A stretch of 64,000 bases of DNA. Origin: an uncultured Verrucomicrobiota bacterium (GTDB lineage Bacteria; Verrucomicrobiota; Kiritimatiellia; Kiritimatiellales; Tichowtungiaceae). The position numbers and the translations under genes are program-made. Location: the NCBI GenBank assembly GCA_903826865.1, contig CAIKGD010000037.1:1-64000 (forward strand), in the 5' to 3' direction. Below the pieces are notes generated by a model that was not told the DNA's origin, ran no database searches, and saw nothing but the letters and a program-made list of their open reading frames with translations. Shown one piece after another: positions 53,041 through 61,955 of this stretch. Position 1 is the stretch's first letter. Each line of letters starts with the position of its first letter.

Positions 53041-53570
53041 TACTCTGCCGCTCCATTTTCTTTTGCCGGACCGCTGGAAACGATGACCTGCGACGCGCGC
53101 AGCAGTTTTTCGCCCAGCAGATAGCCTCGGCGAACCTGTTCAATGACGGTTTCGGCCGGCTTGTCCGACGGCATGTGCATAAGCGACTCATGACGGTGCG
53201 GATCGAACGGCTCGCCGATGGCATCAATGGCGGTGACGTTGAATTTTTTCAATACATCCAGCAGCTGGTTGTAGACGATCCGGAAGCCTTCGGTGACGGA
53301 ACAGTCGGCTTTATGATCTTCCGCGCTTTTGAAACCCATTTCGAAATGGTCGATGACGGGCAGTATTTCGAGAAAGAGGGTTTCGTTGGCAAGCAGGAAA
53401 AGTTCGCCGCGTTCGCGCTGGGTGCGCTTGCGGAAATTGTCGAAGTCCGCCCGCAGGCGCAGCAGCTGATCCTTCAGCGGCTCCTCTTCCTGGACGACAG
53501 GCGTGACAACCGGTTCAACAACCTCTTCCGGCTGTTCGGGTGCCGCCTCTTTTTTATCTTTTTTACTCAT
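53040..53570 (-). CDS. grpE: Nucleotide exchange factor GrpE
   Basis: The 176-residue protein starts with an acidic disordered stretch ([11 protein letters not shown]), then a long helix [17 protein letters not shown] that forms the GrpE dimer. The beta domain has [18 protein letters not shown] and [24 protein letters not shown]. It exchanges nucleotide on DnaK. Located upstream of dnaJ with a one-base overlap. No CIRCE-like operator was seen upstream. Confidence 0.97.
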   Translation of the reverse strand: MSKKDKKEAAPEQPEEVVEPVVTPVVQEEEPLKDQLLRLRADFDNFRKRTQRERGELFLLANETLFLEILPVIDHFEMGFKSAEDHKADCSVTEGFRIVYNQLLDVLKKFNVTAIDAIGEPFDPHRHESLMHMPSDKPAETVIEQVRRGYLLGEKLLRASQVIVSSGPAKENGAAE

Positions 53571-53608
53571 GATTCAAATTCCTTAATAGCCGGATCCTGA
53601 AAAACAGA

Positions 53609-53621
53609 TCCAAGGGTTGGA
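53609..53621. repeat. TTCCAA-type palindrome
   Basis: TCCAAGGGTTGGA, between the SpoIIE-type gene end and grpE start. Confidence 0.75.
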
Positions 53622-53668
53622 AAAATACGCATTTGCGCGGGTTAGTCAATGCCGGAGGGCGGGATGGT

Positions 53669-55117
53669 TCAGCGGACTTCGAGCGCGATCAGGGTCATGT
53701 CGTCATATTGCTGCTGTGCGCCGACATGCCGGGCAATCCGGTCGCGGATGGACTTGGTGAGAGCATCCACACCGCCGGCCGATTCGGTATCAATAGTTTG
53801 CAGAAGGGTGGCAGCACCCCATTCTTCATTTTTTTCATTGAGCGCCTCGGTGATGCCGTCGGTGTAGACGACCACGACGTCGCCGGCGGCAAGCTGAACG
53901 GAGACGTCTTTGATGGCGCTGTCGAAGATTTCCGCGTCAGCGAGACCGATGGCGATTCCTGCCGAAGCCAGCGGTTCGGGCGCGCCGTTGCTGATCCGTT
54001 TAAGCACCGGGCTTTCGTGTCCGGCTCGGGCAAAGGTAAGTTCACGGGTGCGGGTGTTGAGGATCATGTAGAGCATGGTGATGAACATATCTTCGGCGAG
54101 GTTGGCGCTCAGGACGCGGTTGAGTTCGGAGAGCATACGTGCGGGACTGTTTTCCTGAACGGCGCGGGCGCGCAGAACACCCTGACAGACCGCCATCATC
54201 ATGGCACCGCCGATGCCTTTACCCGCGACGTCGGCGATGGCGATTCCGAGGTGTTCGCCGTCAATTTGAATAAAGTCATAGTAATCACCGCCGATGTTGA
54301 AGGCGGGCAGGTTGTAGGCGGCGAGGCGCGCGCCTTCGATCTGCGGCAGGTGCTGCGGAAGCAGAGACTCCTGAATCTGCTGGGCAGCCTGCATGTCGCG
54401 GTCGAGCTGCCGCTTGCGGTCAAGATCGGCTTTAAGCCCGGTGTAGTGGACGGGTACGGAGGCCTGATCGGCCATGGCCTGAATCAGGTTGAGGTCGCCG
54501 GGCGTGAACGGCTGCCCGTCGGTGCGGTTGGCGAGCGCGATAACGCCGAGCACTTCATTACCGAACCGCATGGGCACAATCAGCAGCGAACGGATTTTCA
54601 GAAAGTCATTGGCATAAACCGGAACGCGCGCATCCAGTTCGGCATCTTCGATGATGATGCCGCTGCCGACAGCAGCGGCGGATCCGACGAGGCCTTCGCC
54701 GGCGCTGACGGGACGGTTTTTTACCAGCGCTTCGAGATACTGCGATTTGGCGAGGAGCTGTTCGGTGTGCACCTGATCGGCATCATAAAGCGGCGGAAAA
54801 ATTCCGGAAATGGCCCGTGCAAAAAGCTGCGAGCGGTTGGCGTTGTAAAGGTAGATGGCTCCCGAGGCGGCTTTGCCGGTTTTGGTGGCGAAAAACAGAA
54901 TGCGTTTCAGCAGGGAATCGGCCTTGATTTCCTCGGCGAACACTTCGCCGATGTTGTGAATGAAGTCGAAAATCACTTCGCGCTCCTGCCGGAGGGAAAT
55001 GTTTTTGCGGCGCAGTTTTCTGCTGTTGTGAAGGAGGTAGAAAATAAGAATTACGATGACGGCCTCGAGAAAGAGGGTCATGACCGCAGGTATCCAGTTA
55101 AATAAAGGCAAAGTCAT
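53669..55117 (-). CDS. GAF-SpoIIE serine phosphatase (RsbU-like)
   Basis: The 482-residue protein has an N-terminal membrane helix (~8-30) and a GAF domain (~50-200: DSLLKRILFFATKTGKAASGAIYLYN). A PP2C/SpoIIE phosphatase domain follows (~245-480) with QIQESLLPQHLP, DYYDFIQIDGEHLGIAIADVAGKG and VYTDGITEALN. Such enzymes dephosphorylate a STAS-domain antagonist to release a target in a partner-switch. The STAS gene is just upstream, 7 bases away, so the pair probably works together. The downstream output is unknown. Confidence 0.9.
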   Translation of the reverse strand: MTLPLFNWIPAVMTLFLEAVIVILIFYLLHNSRKLRRKNISLRQEREVIFDFIHNIGEVFAEEIKADSLLKRILFFATKTGKAASGAIYLYNANRSQLFARAISGIFPPLYDADQVHTEQLLAKSQYLEALVKNRPVSAGEGLVGSAAAVGSGIIIEDAELDARVPVYANDFLKIRSLLIVPMRFGNEVLGVIALANRTDGQPFTPGDLNLIQAMADQASVPVHYTGLKADLDRKRQLDRDMQAAQQIQESLLPQHLPQIEGARLAAYNLPAFNIGGDYYDFIQIDGEHLGIAIADVAGKGIGGAMMMAVCQGVLRARAVQENSPARMLSELNRVLSANLAEDMFITMLYMILNTRTRELTFARAGHESPVLKRISNGAPEPLASAGIAIGLADAEIFDSAIKDVSVQLAAGDVVVVYTDGITEALNEKNEEWGAATLLQTIDTESAGGVDALTKSIRDRIARHVGAQQQYDDMTLIALEVR

Positions 55118-55124
55118 AAAAGGT

Positions 55125-55643
55125 TCAATTCAGCCGGTCCACATCCGCCTGGAGATACTCAATGACACGCTTGAACCGGGGGCGGTTTTCTTCGCTCAGT
55201 TCCACGAGATTCTGATGCGCTTGCAGGGCGGTTTCGGCCAGTTCTTTTTTAGTGATTCCGTCGATGGAGAGCGACTGCGCAGTCTGGTCCGGCATGTCAT
55301 GCCCGTGGCTGTGGCTGTAGTGAGAGATCACCTGATCTACGCCGAGGGTCGCCAGCAGTTTTATGTTTTTATCGGAAAGGTTGATCAGTTCCAGTGTCTG
55401 TCCGCTCTGTTTCAGGCGGCCGGACAGTCCGGCGAGCACACCCATGAACGTACTGTCCATGCCGATGCATTCGGCCAGATCAAGCACCACGATGGAAACC
55501 GGCTGCTGCGAAATGATCCGGGCGATAAACTGTTTCAGCGTCGTGCTCACTTTGAATGAGCCGCGCCCGGTCACGCGGATAAAAACTTTGCTGCCGGTGA
55601 TAGCGGCCTGTAAATCGTCATTACTTTGTTCTACTCCAAGCAT
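55125..55643 (-). CDS. STAS-domain anti-anti-sigma-like protein
   Basis: The 172-residue protein has an N-terminal STAS domain (~15-110) with the phosphorylatable serine in IGMDSTFMGVLAG. A C-terminal helical extension (~120-172) is not part of the usual single STAS protein. It would be dephosphorylated by the neighbouring SpoIIE-type enzyme; no kinase (RsbW-like) is visible here. AAGGA precedes the start. Confidence 0.88.
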   Translation of the reverse strand: MLGVEQSNDDLQAAITGSKVFIRVTGRGSFKVSTTLKQFIARIISQQPVSIVVLDLAECIGMDSTFMGVLAGLSGRLKQSGQTLELINLSDKNIKLLATLGVDQVISHYSHSHGHDMPDQTAQSLSIDGITKKELAETALQAHQNLVELSEENRPRFKRVIEYLQADVDRLN

Positions 55644-55722
55644 AGAAAAGATTCCTTATTTCAAGATGCCGGAAATTCTAGTCGGCACCGCAGGGCAGTG
55701 CAAATGATAATAGGCGAAAACA

Positions 55723-56421
55723 TTATTCTCCCGGCCCGACAATCACGATGCATTCGCCCTTGACGGTGCGCTCGCCGAATTGCTGCCGGATTTGCGCCGG
55801 GGTTCCGCTGAGCAGTTCCTCGAATTTCTTGGTCAGTTCACGTGCCGCAAAAACCGGCCGTTCCGCGCCCATAACGGCTTCGATTTCTTCGAGCAGTTTC
55901 AGCAGGCGGTAGGGTGACTCGTAAAAAATCGCCGGAACCGGCAGTGCGGCGCACCGTTCAAGCGTACGCCGCCGCGCGCCGCTCTTGCGCGGCAGAAACC
56001 CGGCGAACAGAAAGCCGTGTCCGCCGAAGCCGCTCAGCGCCAGTGCGGTTGTTAAGGCCGTCGGGCCCGGCGCGGAGGTAATCAGTACGCCCGCCGCCCG
56101 GCAGGCTTCCACTACGCGTGCGCCGGGGTCGGAGATACAGGGCATCCCCGAGTCGGTCACCATCGCTACGGCTTCGCCGCTGCGGATGCGTGCGATGATT
56201 TCGTCGCAGCGCTGTGCCTCGTTAAATTTGTGACAGCTGATGCAGTGTGTCTTGATTTCGAAATGATTCAGCAGATTGCGTGTTGTCCGCGTGTCTTCGG
56301 CGACGATCAGCGAGGCCTGCTTGAGCGTTTCAATACCGCGCGCGGTCATATCGCCAAGATGGCCGATCGGTGTTCCGACAATGTAAAGGCCTGCTTCCAA
56401 CGGTTGTTCGCGTGATGTCAT
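55723..56421 (-). CDS. rsmI: 16S rRNA C1402 ribose 2'-O-methyltransferase RsmI
   Basis: The 232-residue tetrapyrrole-methylase-fold enzyme starts GLYIVGTPIGHLGDMTARGIETLKQASLIVAEDTR and contains LLNHFEIKTHCISCHKFNE and VTDSGMPCISDPGARVVEACR, the family hallmarks. It modifies C1402 of 16S rRNA. It lies downstream of maf on the same strand. Confidence 0.95.
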   Translation of the reverse strand: MTSREQPLEAGLYIVGTPIGHLGDMTARGIETLKQASLIVAEDTRTTRNLLNHFEIKTHCISCHKFNEAQRCDEIIARIRSGEAVAMVTDSGMPCISDPGARVVEACRAAGVLITSAPGPTALTTALALSGFGGHGFLFAGFLPRKSGARRRTLERCAALPVPAIFYESPYRLLKLLEEIEAVMGAERPVFAARELTKKFEELLSGTPAQIRQQFGERTVKGECIVIVGPGE

Positions 56422-56429
56422 GCGCTTAT

Positions 56430-56512
56430 TTAACTATGAAAAATGAACTATGAAAGGTGAAAACGGGTTTGCGACAGCTTAATTTTAAAAGTAAATACCA
56501 ACTTCATACTTC
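56430..56512. repeat. ATGAA-word inverted repeat
   Basis: AACTATGAAAAATGAACTAT on the left and ACTTCATACTTCATATTTC on the right are loosely inverted and built of degenerate 8-base words. It lies between maf and rsmI and matches in architecture the ATTCC-word and TTATCAGTTA elements. Confidence 0.6.
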
Positions 56513-57083
56513 ATATTTCTGAAGCGAAGCTGCTCAACGCTTCGATGACTTCACACAGCGGCAGGCCGACGACATTAGAGTAAGAGCCGTCAATCCGCCG
56601 CACCATGCCCGCCGCCCCGTTTTGAATGGCGTAGGCGCCCGCCTTGTCGAGCGGGTCGCCGGTGGCGACGTAAGCTGCAATTTCTTCGTCTGAAAGTTCG
56701 CGGAACAGTACAGCCGTGGCGGTGTGAAAACAGACGGTTTTTTCCGCTGAGCGCAGGCAGACACCGGTGATCACTTCGTGCATTTTTCCGGAGAGCAGGC
56801 GGAGCATTGCTGCGGCATCGTCCGCACCGGCCGGCTTGCCGAGAATACGGCCTTCGGCCGCCACCACCGTATCGGCACCGAGGACGACAGTGCCGGGCGC
56901 GGCCTGTACGCTTTCCGCCTTTTCGCGTGCGGTGCGGACAGTGTATTCCACCGGCGTTTCGTGTGCGTGCAGTTTTTCGTCGGCGTCCGGACGGATCACC
57001 TTGAACGCGATGCCCGCACTGCGAAGCAGTTCGGCGCGCCTCGGCGAGGTACTGGCGAGAATCAGTTTTTGTTTGGTTTCCAT
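56511..57083 (-). CDS. maf: Maf-type nucleotide pyrophosphatase
   Basis: The 190-residue protein begins with the Maf signature LILASTSPRRAELLRSAGIAF. It continues with VVLGADTVVAAEGRILGKPAGADDA and EEIAAYVATGDPLDKAGAYAIQ. Maf proteins hydrolyse non-canonical or canonical NTPs and are linked to septum inhibition. ATG 57083 gives the family N-terminus. Divergent from the SDR gene. Confidence 0.94.
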   Translation of the reverse strand: METKQKLILASTSPRRAELLRSAGIAFKVIRPDADEKLHAHETPVEYTVRTAREKAESVQAAPGTVVLGADTVVAAEGRILGKPAGADDAAAMLRLLSGKMHEVITGVCLRSAEKTVCFHTATAVLFRELSDEEIAAYVATGDPLDKAGAYAIQNGAAGMVRRIDGSYSNVVGLPLCEVIEALSSFASEI

Positions 57084-57136
57084 AGGTCGGAAAGATAGCA
57101 TCGCCCTGTTTTTGAAACGCAGAGGATAAACAAAGC

Positions 57137-58087
57137 ATGAATAATTACCACTTCAATAAACGGGTTCTGGTTACCGGCGGCGCGGGATTCCTGGGCTCGC
57201 ATCTTTGTGAAGCGCTGCTTCAGCGGGACTGCGATGTGCTTTGCGTGGATATCTTGTTCACCGGCCGGCGCGGAAACGTGGCGCACCTGCTGGACAATCC
57301 CCGTTTCGAAATTCTGCGGCACGACGTCACCTTTCCGCTGTTTGCCGAAGTAGACGAAATCTACAACCTCGCCTGTCCCGCTTCGCCGATTCATTACCAG
57401 CACGATCCGGTGCAGACCACGAAAACCAGCGTCATCGGCGCGATCAATATGCTCGGCCTCGCCAAGCGCGTCGGCGCAAAAATTTTCCAGGCCTCCACCA
57501 GCGAAGTTTACGGCGATCCGGACATTCACCCGCAACCCGAAAGCTACTGGGGCCGCGTCAATCCCATCGGCACGCGCTCCTGCTACGACGAAGGTAAACG
57601 CTGCGCCGAGACGCTCTTTTTTGACTACAACCGCCAGAACCGCGTCAAAATAAAAGTTGCGCGCATCTTCAACACCTACGGCCCGCGTATGCATCCCAAC
57701 GACGGCCGTGTGGTCAGCAACTTCATCATGCAGGCGCTGCGCGGCGAGCCGATCACCATCTACGGCAGCGGAAAACAGACCCGCTCTTTCTGTTATGTGG
57801 ATGACCTGATTAGAGGGCTTCTGAAGCTGATGGATTCGCCCGATGAAATCACCGGTCCGGTCAATCTCGGCAATCCCGGCGAGTTCACCATGCTTGAATT
57901 GGCCGAAACGGTCATCAAACTGACCAGCTCCAAATCCGCACTGATCTTCAAGCCGCTACCCGCCGACGATCCCAGACAGCGCCAGCCCGACATCGCGCAG
58001 GCCAAGGCCAAGCTGGGCTGGGAGCCGAAGATCCCGCTGGAAGAAGGCCTCAAGCAAACCATCCAATATTTCAAACCCTACGCCTGA
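57137..58087 (+). CDS. UDP-glucuronate decarboxylase-like SDR (UXS)
   Basis: The 316-residue extended short-chain dehydrogenase has the NAD loop [17 protein letters not shown], the catalytic YDEGKR (Tyr/Lys) and the serine/threonine in [11 protein letters not shown]. The [22 protein letters not shown] stretch is typical of UDP-glucuronate decarboxylase, which makes UDP-xylose from UDP-glucuronate. This fits the sugar-nucleotide theme of the window. The hisD gene follows after 7 bases. Confidence 0.92.
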   Translation: MNNYHFNKRVLVTGGAGFLGSHLCEALLQRDCDVLCVDILFTGRRGNVAHLLDNPRFEILRHDVTFPLFAEVDEIYNLACPASPIHYQHDPVQTTKTSVIGAINMLGLAKRVGAKIFQASTSEVYGDPDIHPQPESYWGRVNPIGTRSCYDEGKRCAETLFFDYNRQNRVKIKVARIFNTYGPRMHPNDGRVVSNFIMQALRGEPITIYGSGKQTRSFCYVDDLIRGLLKLMDSPDEITGPVNLGNPGEFTMLELAETVIKLTSSKSALIFKPLPADDPRQRQPDIAQAKAKLGWEPKIPLEEGLKQTIQYFKPYA

Positions 58088-58094
58088 CCGCCCT

Positions 58095-59402
58095 ATGAAA
58101 AAAACTGACGCACCGATTTTAAAATACAGCGCCAAAGGGCGCTCGACAAAGATTGAAGATTTTCTGCTCCGTCCGCCGGTCGAAAAAGGCGCGGATAAAA
58201 TTGCCGCCGGCGTTCTGGCCGACATCAAAAAACACGGTGACAGCGCCGTTGTAAAATATGCCCGGCAGTTTGACCGTTCAACGGTCACGCTCGCCACGAT
58301 GCGTGTTACCAAGGTGGAGATCGCCGCTGCCAAAAAAGCGGTGGATGCGGATTTCAGGAAAGCGGCCAAAGAAGCGCACAAACGTATTGTGCAGTTTGCC
58401 GTTGCCGGACTTCGCGAAGACTGGCGGATGCCCGCGCCGCAGGGCGGCTGGCTCGGTGAAAAATTTGTCGCGCTCGATCGCGTCGGTGCCTACATTCCCG
58501 GCGGCACCGCACCGCTCGCCTCGACCGCGCTGATGACGCTGACGCTGGCCGACGTTGCCGGCGTTCCTGAACGGGTTGCCTGTACACCTGCCAATGCCGA
58601 AGGCGGCGTGAATCCGTACATTCTCTATGCGCTTGACCTCGCGGGTGCGACCGAAATTTATAAAGTCGGCGGCATCCAGGCCATTGGCGCAATGGCTTAC
58701 GGCACCAAGACGATTAAGAAGGTGCAGAAAATTGTCGGCCCCGGCGGACCGTATGTCACCGCCGCCAAACGGCTGGTGTACGGCGAAGTCGCACTCGATA
58801 TGGTCGCCGGCCCGAGCGAAATCGCGGTACTGGCCGACGAAACCGCCAATCCCGCGCACATCGCCGCCGATCTGCTTTCGCAGGCCGAACACGGCACCGG
58901 CTCCGAAAAAGCGCTGCTGGTGACCACTTCCGAAAAAACGGCTAAAGCCGTCCGCGCAGAACTGGAAATTCAGTCCGCGAAGCTGACGCGGAAAGCTCCG
59001 GTTGAGCAGGTGATGGCGCACGGCTGTCTGCTGATCGTTGTGGAGAATGTCGAAAAGGGCATCGAACTTTGCAACCGCTTCGCGCCGGAACACATGGAAC
59101 TGATCGTCAAAGACGCGGAACGCTGGGCGAAAAAATTAAAAAGCGCCGGCGCGCTCTTCATCGGGCCCTGGACGCCGGAAGCCGTCGGCGACTTCGCGGC
59201 GGGCCCGAGCCACGTTTTGCCGACCGGCGGTACGGCGGCTTTTTTCTCCGGCCTGACGGTCGAGGATTTCCGCCGCCGCATCAGCCTGATCCACTTCACC
59301 AAAAAAGATCTCGAAGAAACCGTTTCCGTGGTCGAAGCCTTCGGCCGCGTCGAAACCCTCGACGCCCACGCCCGCTCCGCCACTATCCGGCTTGAGAAGT
59401 GA
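58095..59402 (+). CDS. hisD: Histidinol dehydrogenase
   Basis: The 435-residue enzyme catalyses the last two steps of histidine synthesis. Blocks are DRVGAYIPGGTAPLASTALM, VGGIQAIGAMAYGT, the metal-binding and catalytic stretches AGPSEIAVLADETANPAHIAADLLSQAEHG and FAPEHMELI, and GPSHVLPTGG. It sits alone rather than in a his operon, after the UXS gene. Confidence 0.96.
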   Translation: MKKTDAPILKYSAKGRSTKIEDFLLRPPVEKGADKIAAGVLADIKKHGDSAVVKYARQFDRSTVTLATMRVTKVEIAAAKKAVDADFRKAAKEAHKRIVQFAVAGLREDWRMPAPQGGWLGEKFVALDRVGAYIPGGTAPLASTALMTLTLADVAGVPERVACTPANAEGGVNPYILYALDLAGATEIYKVGGIQAIGAMAYGTKTIKKVQKIVGPGGPYVTAAKRLVYGEVALDMVAGPSEIAVLADETANPAHIAADLLSQAEHGTGSEKALLVTTSEKTAKAVRAELEIQSAKLTRKAPVEQVMAHGCLLIVVENVEKGIELCNRFAPEHMELIVKDAERWAKKLKSAGALFIGPWTPEAVGDFAAGPSHVLPTGGTAAFFSGLTVEDFRRRISLIHFTKKDLEETVSVVEAFGRVETLDAHARSATIRLEK

Positions 59403-59434
59403 AGTCAGAATGGGGTTTTGAAATTCAAGAACGG

Positions 59435-60934
59435 TCACCCCGCATCAAAAGTCCGGCGGACTATTTCCTGCATCCGCTCGACTTCTTCATCGGTTAGCAA
59501 CGGAAAAAATTTCCCCCGTTTTGCCTTAGAAATATGCATTGGGTTTTCCCGGTTTCCTCGGCAGTAGTTGATGAAATCGCCTATTTCTTTACCAGAAAGG
59601 CCATCCATCATGTTGGTTAATTCGCGGGCGGCCTGATCATAGTTTTTCAGAAAGTTAAGTTCCTGAATCAGATCCTTATCCAATGTCTGTTCGATCAGCT
59701 CAAACAGGAGTTCTACGGTGGACGTCAAATCGATATAACGGTAATAGTCTGCTGTTTCATTCAACACGGTCATGCGGCCTTCGCCATCCTGACGGAACCG
59801 GATGTGCTCCAGTAGCGGAGCGGAGAAGCGGTTTAAAATATCCTGATATTTTTTCAGGTCGCGCAACATTACAGCCGACACCGGGAAAATGCTTCCAGAC
59901 GGAGTGAATCCTTTTTTTGCCAGAATATGGTGAATCAGAAAACGGTGCATACGCCCGTTGCCGTCCTTGAATGGATGCAGATAAACAAAGGCAAATGAAG
60001 CCGCCGCTGCGGCTGCAACTGGATGTATATCAGACGAAAGCATTCGTTCCCCGCACCGTAAAAAACTGTTCATTAATTCATCGAGATTATCCGGACGAGG
60101 AGGGATGAAGTGGATTTCTTCGCCTTGGAATGTGGTGCTTCCGACATAAAACTGCGTGTCTCGATAACCGGCCGTATGGTAGCGAGGATCAATTATGATC
60201 TGCCGATGCAAGTTCAGCAGGCCGTCCTTCGTTAGATACTGCTGTTGACCAGCCTGTGTCAGCAGTTGTTTGAACCGCATGTTACGGTCTGTCGGAAGAT
60301 CCTCCTTTTCGATTTGAAATGACGATTTGGTTTCTCCTAGGTAAAGCTGATTAACCGCCCGTGCGGCCAGCTGTTCGTCGTAGCCCGCCAGAATAGTACT
60401 GCACCGGGTATTGAGGGCTTTGGCTTCAAAGGCTTTGAGCTTGTCGGTGCGGCGCAGTTGCGGGGAAAAATCAACAGTACCGGGAAGGTTAACGTTGATA
60501 CGCTGCCGCTGCTGCGAAACTGGTGTGGCGGTGTAATATTTTTCCGGATCCAGCAGATCAACGTAGTTCCCCTGCTCCAAATCCGGAATATCAAGTTTTC
60601 GTCCGGTCAATGCCTCGTAAAGAAACCATAACTTACGAACAAACTGACCGGTCCGTTTCTTCAGGATGTGCGCGGTCAGCTCGGAGGCATCGACGTGCGG
60701 AAAGCAGGCTTTCAAGATGGCAAGATTGATTCCTTCATTTTTGACGGCGAATTCCAGATGACCGCAGACGGAATCCTCACAGGTTTTTCCTTTTGGGTAA
60801 TACTCCTCTGTGGATCCATCACTTTTTTCCACTTTTCGATGTACGCTCTTATCAGAAAGGAATGAAGCGCAGTGATGAGGGATAACATCAAGGCTGAATC
60901 GGTCTATAAGCCATTTATATCCAATATGTTGCAT
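59435..60934 (-). CDS. Fic family protein (AMPylase-like)
   Basis: The ~500-residue protein has a Fic core motif HPFKDGNGRMHR at ~320-331, complete for AMP transfer to target hydroxyls. An upstream SSFQIEKE segment resembles the inhibitory (S/T)xxxE(G/N) helix, but with K after the glutamate. The N-terminal ~150 residues (HIGYKWLIDRF, ...) are an extra domain, and the C-terminal ~90 residues are helical with a winged-helix-like look. Fic proteins in accessory DNA act as toxins or effectors. ATG 60934 or 60946 are both possible. A promoter is proposed just upstream. Confidence 0.85.
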   Translation of the reverse strand: MQHIGYKWLIDRFSLDVIPHHCASFLSDKSVHRKVEKSDGSTEEYYPKGKTCEDSVCGHLEFAVKNEGINLAILKACFPHVDASELTAHILKKRTGQFVRKLWFLYEALTGRKLDIPDLEQGNYVDLLDPEKYYTATPVSQQRQRINVNLPGTVDFSPQLRRTDKLKAFEAKALNTRCSTILAGYDEQLAARAVNQLYLGETKSSFQIEKEDLPTDRNMRFKQLLTQAGQQQYLTKDGLLNLHRQIIIDPRYHTAGYRDTQFYVGSTTFQGEEIHFIPPRPDNLDELMNSFLRCGERMLSSDIHPVAAAAAASFAFVYLHPFKDGNGRMHRFLIHHILAKKGFTPSGSIFPVSAVMLRDLKKYQDILNRFSAPLLEHIRFRQDGEGRMTVLNETADYYRYIDLTSTVELLFELIEQTLDKDLIQELNFLKNYDQAARELTNMMDGLSGKEIGDFINYCRGNRENPMHISKAKRGKFFPLLTDEEVERMQEIVRRTFDAG

Positions 60935-60978
60935 ACTTAATTCCATGAATTACTAGTTTTTATAATGATTTTTTTTAA

Positions 60979-61007
60979 AAAATATTATGAAAATGTATTT
61001 GCGTCAA
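60979..61007 (-). promoter_or_regulatory. Candidate sigma-70 promoter for fic
   Basis: On the minus strand TTGACG (61007-61002) and TATTTT (60984-60979) stand 17 bases apart, a good match to -35/-10 spacing, with AT-rich DNA around them and the fic start about 45 bases downstream. Confidence 0.55.
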
Positions 61008-61033
61008 TTTTTTATTACAGATGGACTCAGCCA

Positions 61034-61053
61034 TTTCCTTACATGTAAGGAAA
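61034..61053. promoter_or_regulatory. 20-bp perfect palindrome upstream of fic
   Basis: TTTCCTTACATGTAAGGAAA is perfectly palindromic and lies about 30 bases upstream of the proposed fic -35 box. It is a likely dimeric regulator site, but no binder is identified. Confidence 0.6.
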
Positions 61054-61600
61054 CTGGCGAATAACGGGAACCCTAGTAAAGCGCAGGTGAAGAACCGCAT
61101 CCCAAAAAGACTAAACGAAAGGCGTATCCCATATTATCGATCTGGTCTACTTTTCATATGAGCAATGAAAAAATCGGCATACTGTCACGTATCGGCGCCG
61201 ACTGGGCGTAATTTTTGATTACGAATCATGAATTTTTATTAAAAACAATGGTTGACGCAAAATTCGTATTACCATGCTGCCAAAACTTGCATGCGCTACA
61301 GACATTAACGAGGGCAATCGGGCACAATCTGCCGCCGGTTAGCATGGCAACGACGCTCGCACACGGTACAGACAGTGTCCAAAATTTGTAAGTGTTTACC
61401 GGAGTGGACCTGTCCACGCTTTGAAAGTTTCAATCTGCTAACGGGTAGTATCGAAGCGACTGTCGCGGTCTACGAATCGATTGTGGACATTGTCCACGCT
61501 ATCGGGGTTTCTCCGACTGTCGTGGTTTGCGAAGCGAGCAAAGCGGTTGATGAAATTTCAACCAATCGCAATCGTGCAGAGAGAAAGATTGTTGCGGGTT

Positions 61601-61703
61601 GCGGCAAGCCGAAACAAGTGTCCTAAATTTAGGACGAACGGCGCACGAGCCATAACCCGCTGTTCAGACATAACGGATGGAAGCACAAAGATGGGCATTG
61701 AGT
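61601..61703 (+). repeat. 103-bp direct repeat, copy A
   Basis: This copy starts GCGGCAAGCCGAAACAAGTG, includes the 16-bp perfect palindrome GTCCTAAATTTAGGAC (61620-61635) and ends GGGCATTGAGT. By eye it is about 80-85% identical to copy B at 61854-61955. Confidence 0.9.
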
Positions 61704-61836
61704 GCCGTAAAGAGTAACGAAAAGCCAAAGGCGAAAGCCTGCGAGCCCCCACCGAGTTTAATTACGGCAGGTGGTCGGGAGCCAGAACAAGCAGTGCGTG
61801 CAACCGTGGAACACCGCAAGCGTTCATGTGGTTTAG

Positions 61837-61854
61837 CGTCTAACATGTTAGACG
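61837..61854. repeat. 18-bp perfect palindrome between the direct repeats
   Basis: CGTCTAACATGTTAGACG is perfect. Its halves GTCTAAC and GTTAGAC match the integron core-site consensus RYYYAAC and GTTRRRY, but only two bases separate them and no attC-length spacer or integrase is present. Confidence 0.8.
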
Positions 61855-61955
61855 GGGCAAGCCGAAACAATCGTCTTAAATTTAAGACGAACGGCGAACG
61901 AGCCCGATGCGCTGTTCAGACATAGCGAACAGAAGCACAAAGGCGGGCATTGAGT
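61854..61955 (+). repeat. 103-bp direct repeat, copy B
   Basis: This copy starts GGGGCAAGCCGAAACAATCG and includes the 20-bp perfect palindrome TCGTCTTAAATTTAAGACGA (61871-61890). Compared with copy A, a C-G pair in the palindrome has become T-A on both sides, so symmetry is conserved. Confidence 0.9.

Noticed and set aside
53571-53668. CIRCE heat-shock operator upstream of grpE
   Set aside because: The expected 9-9-9 inverted repeat (TTAGCACTC type) is not present in the spacer.
61375-61626. Possible 83-codon ORF in the repeat block
   Set aside because: Its codons run through the direct repeats and palindromes, start is a GTG without ribosome binding site, and the peptide has no domain features; the repeat structure explains the sequence better.
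61677-61925. Possible 82-codon ORF across the 103-bp repeats
   Set aside because: The frame differs between the two repeat copies, so the repeats are not conserved as protein.
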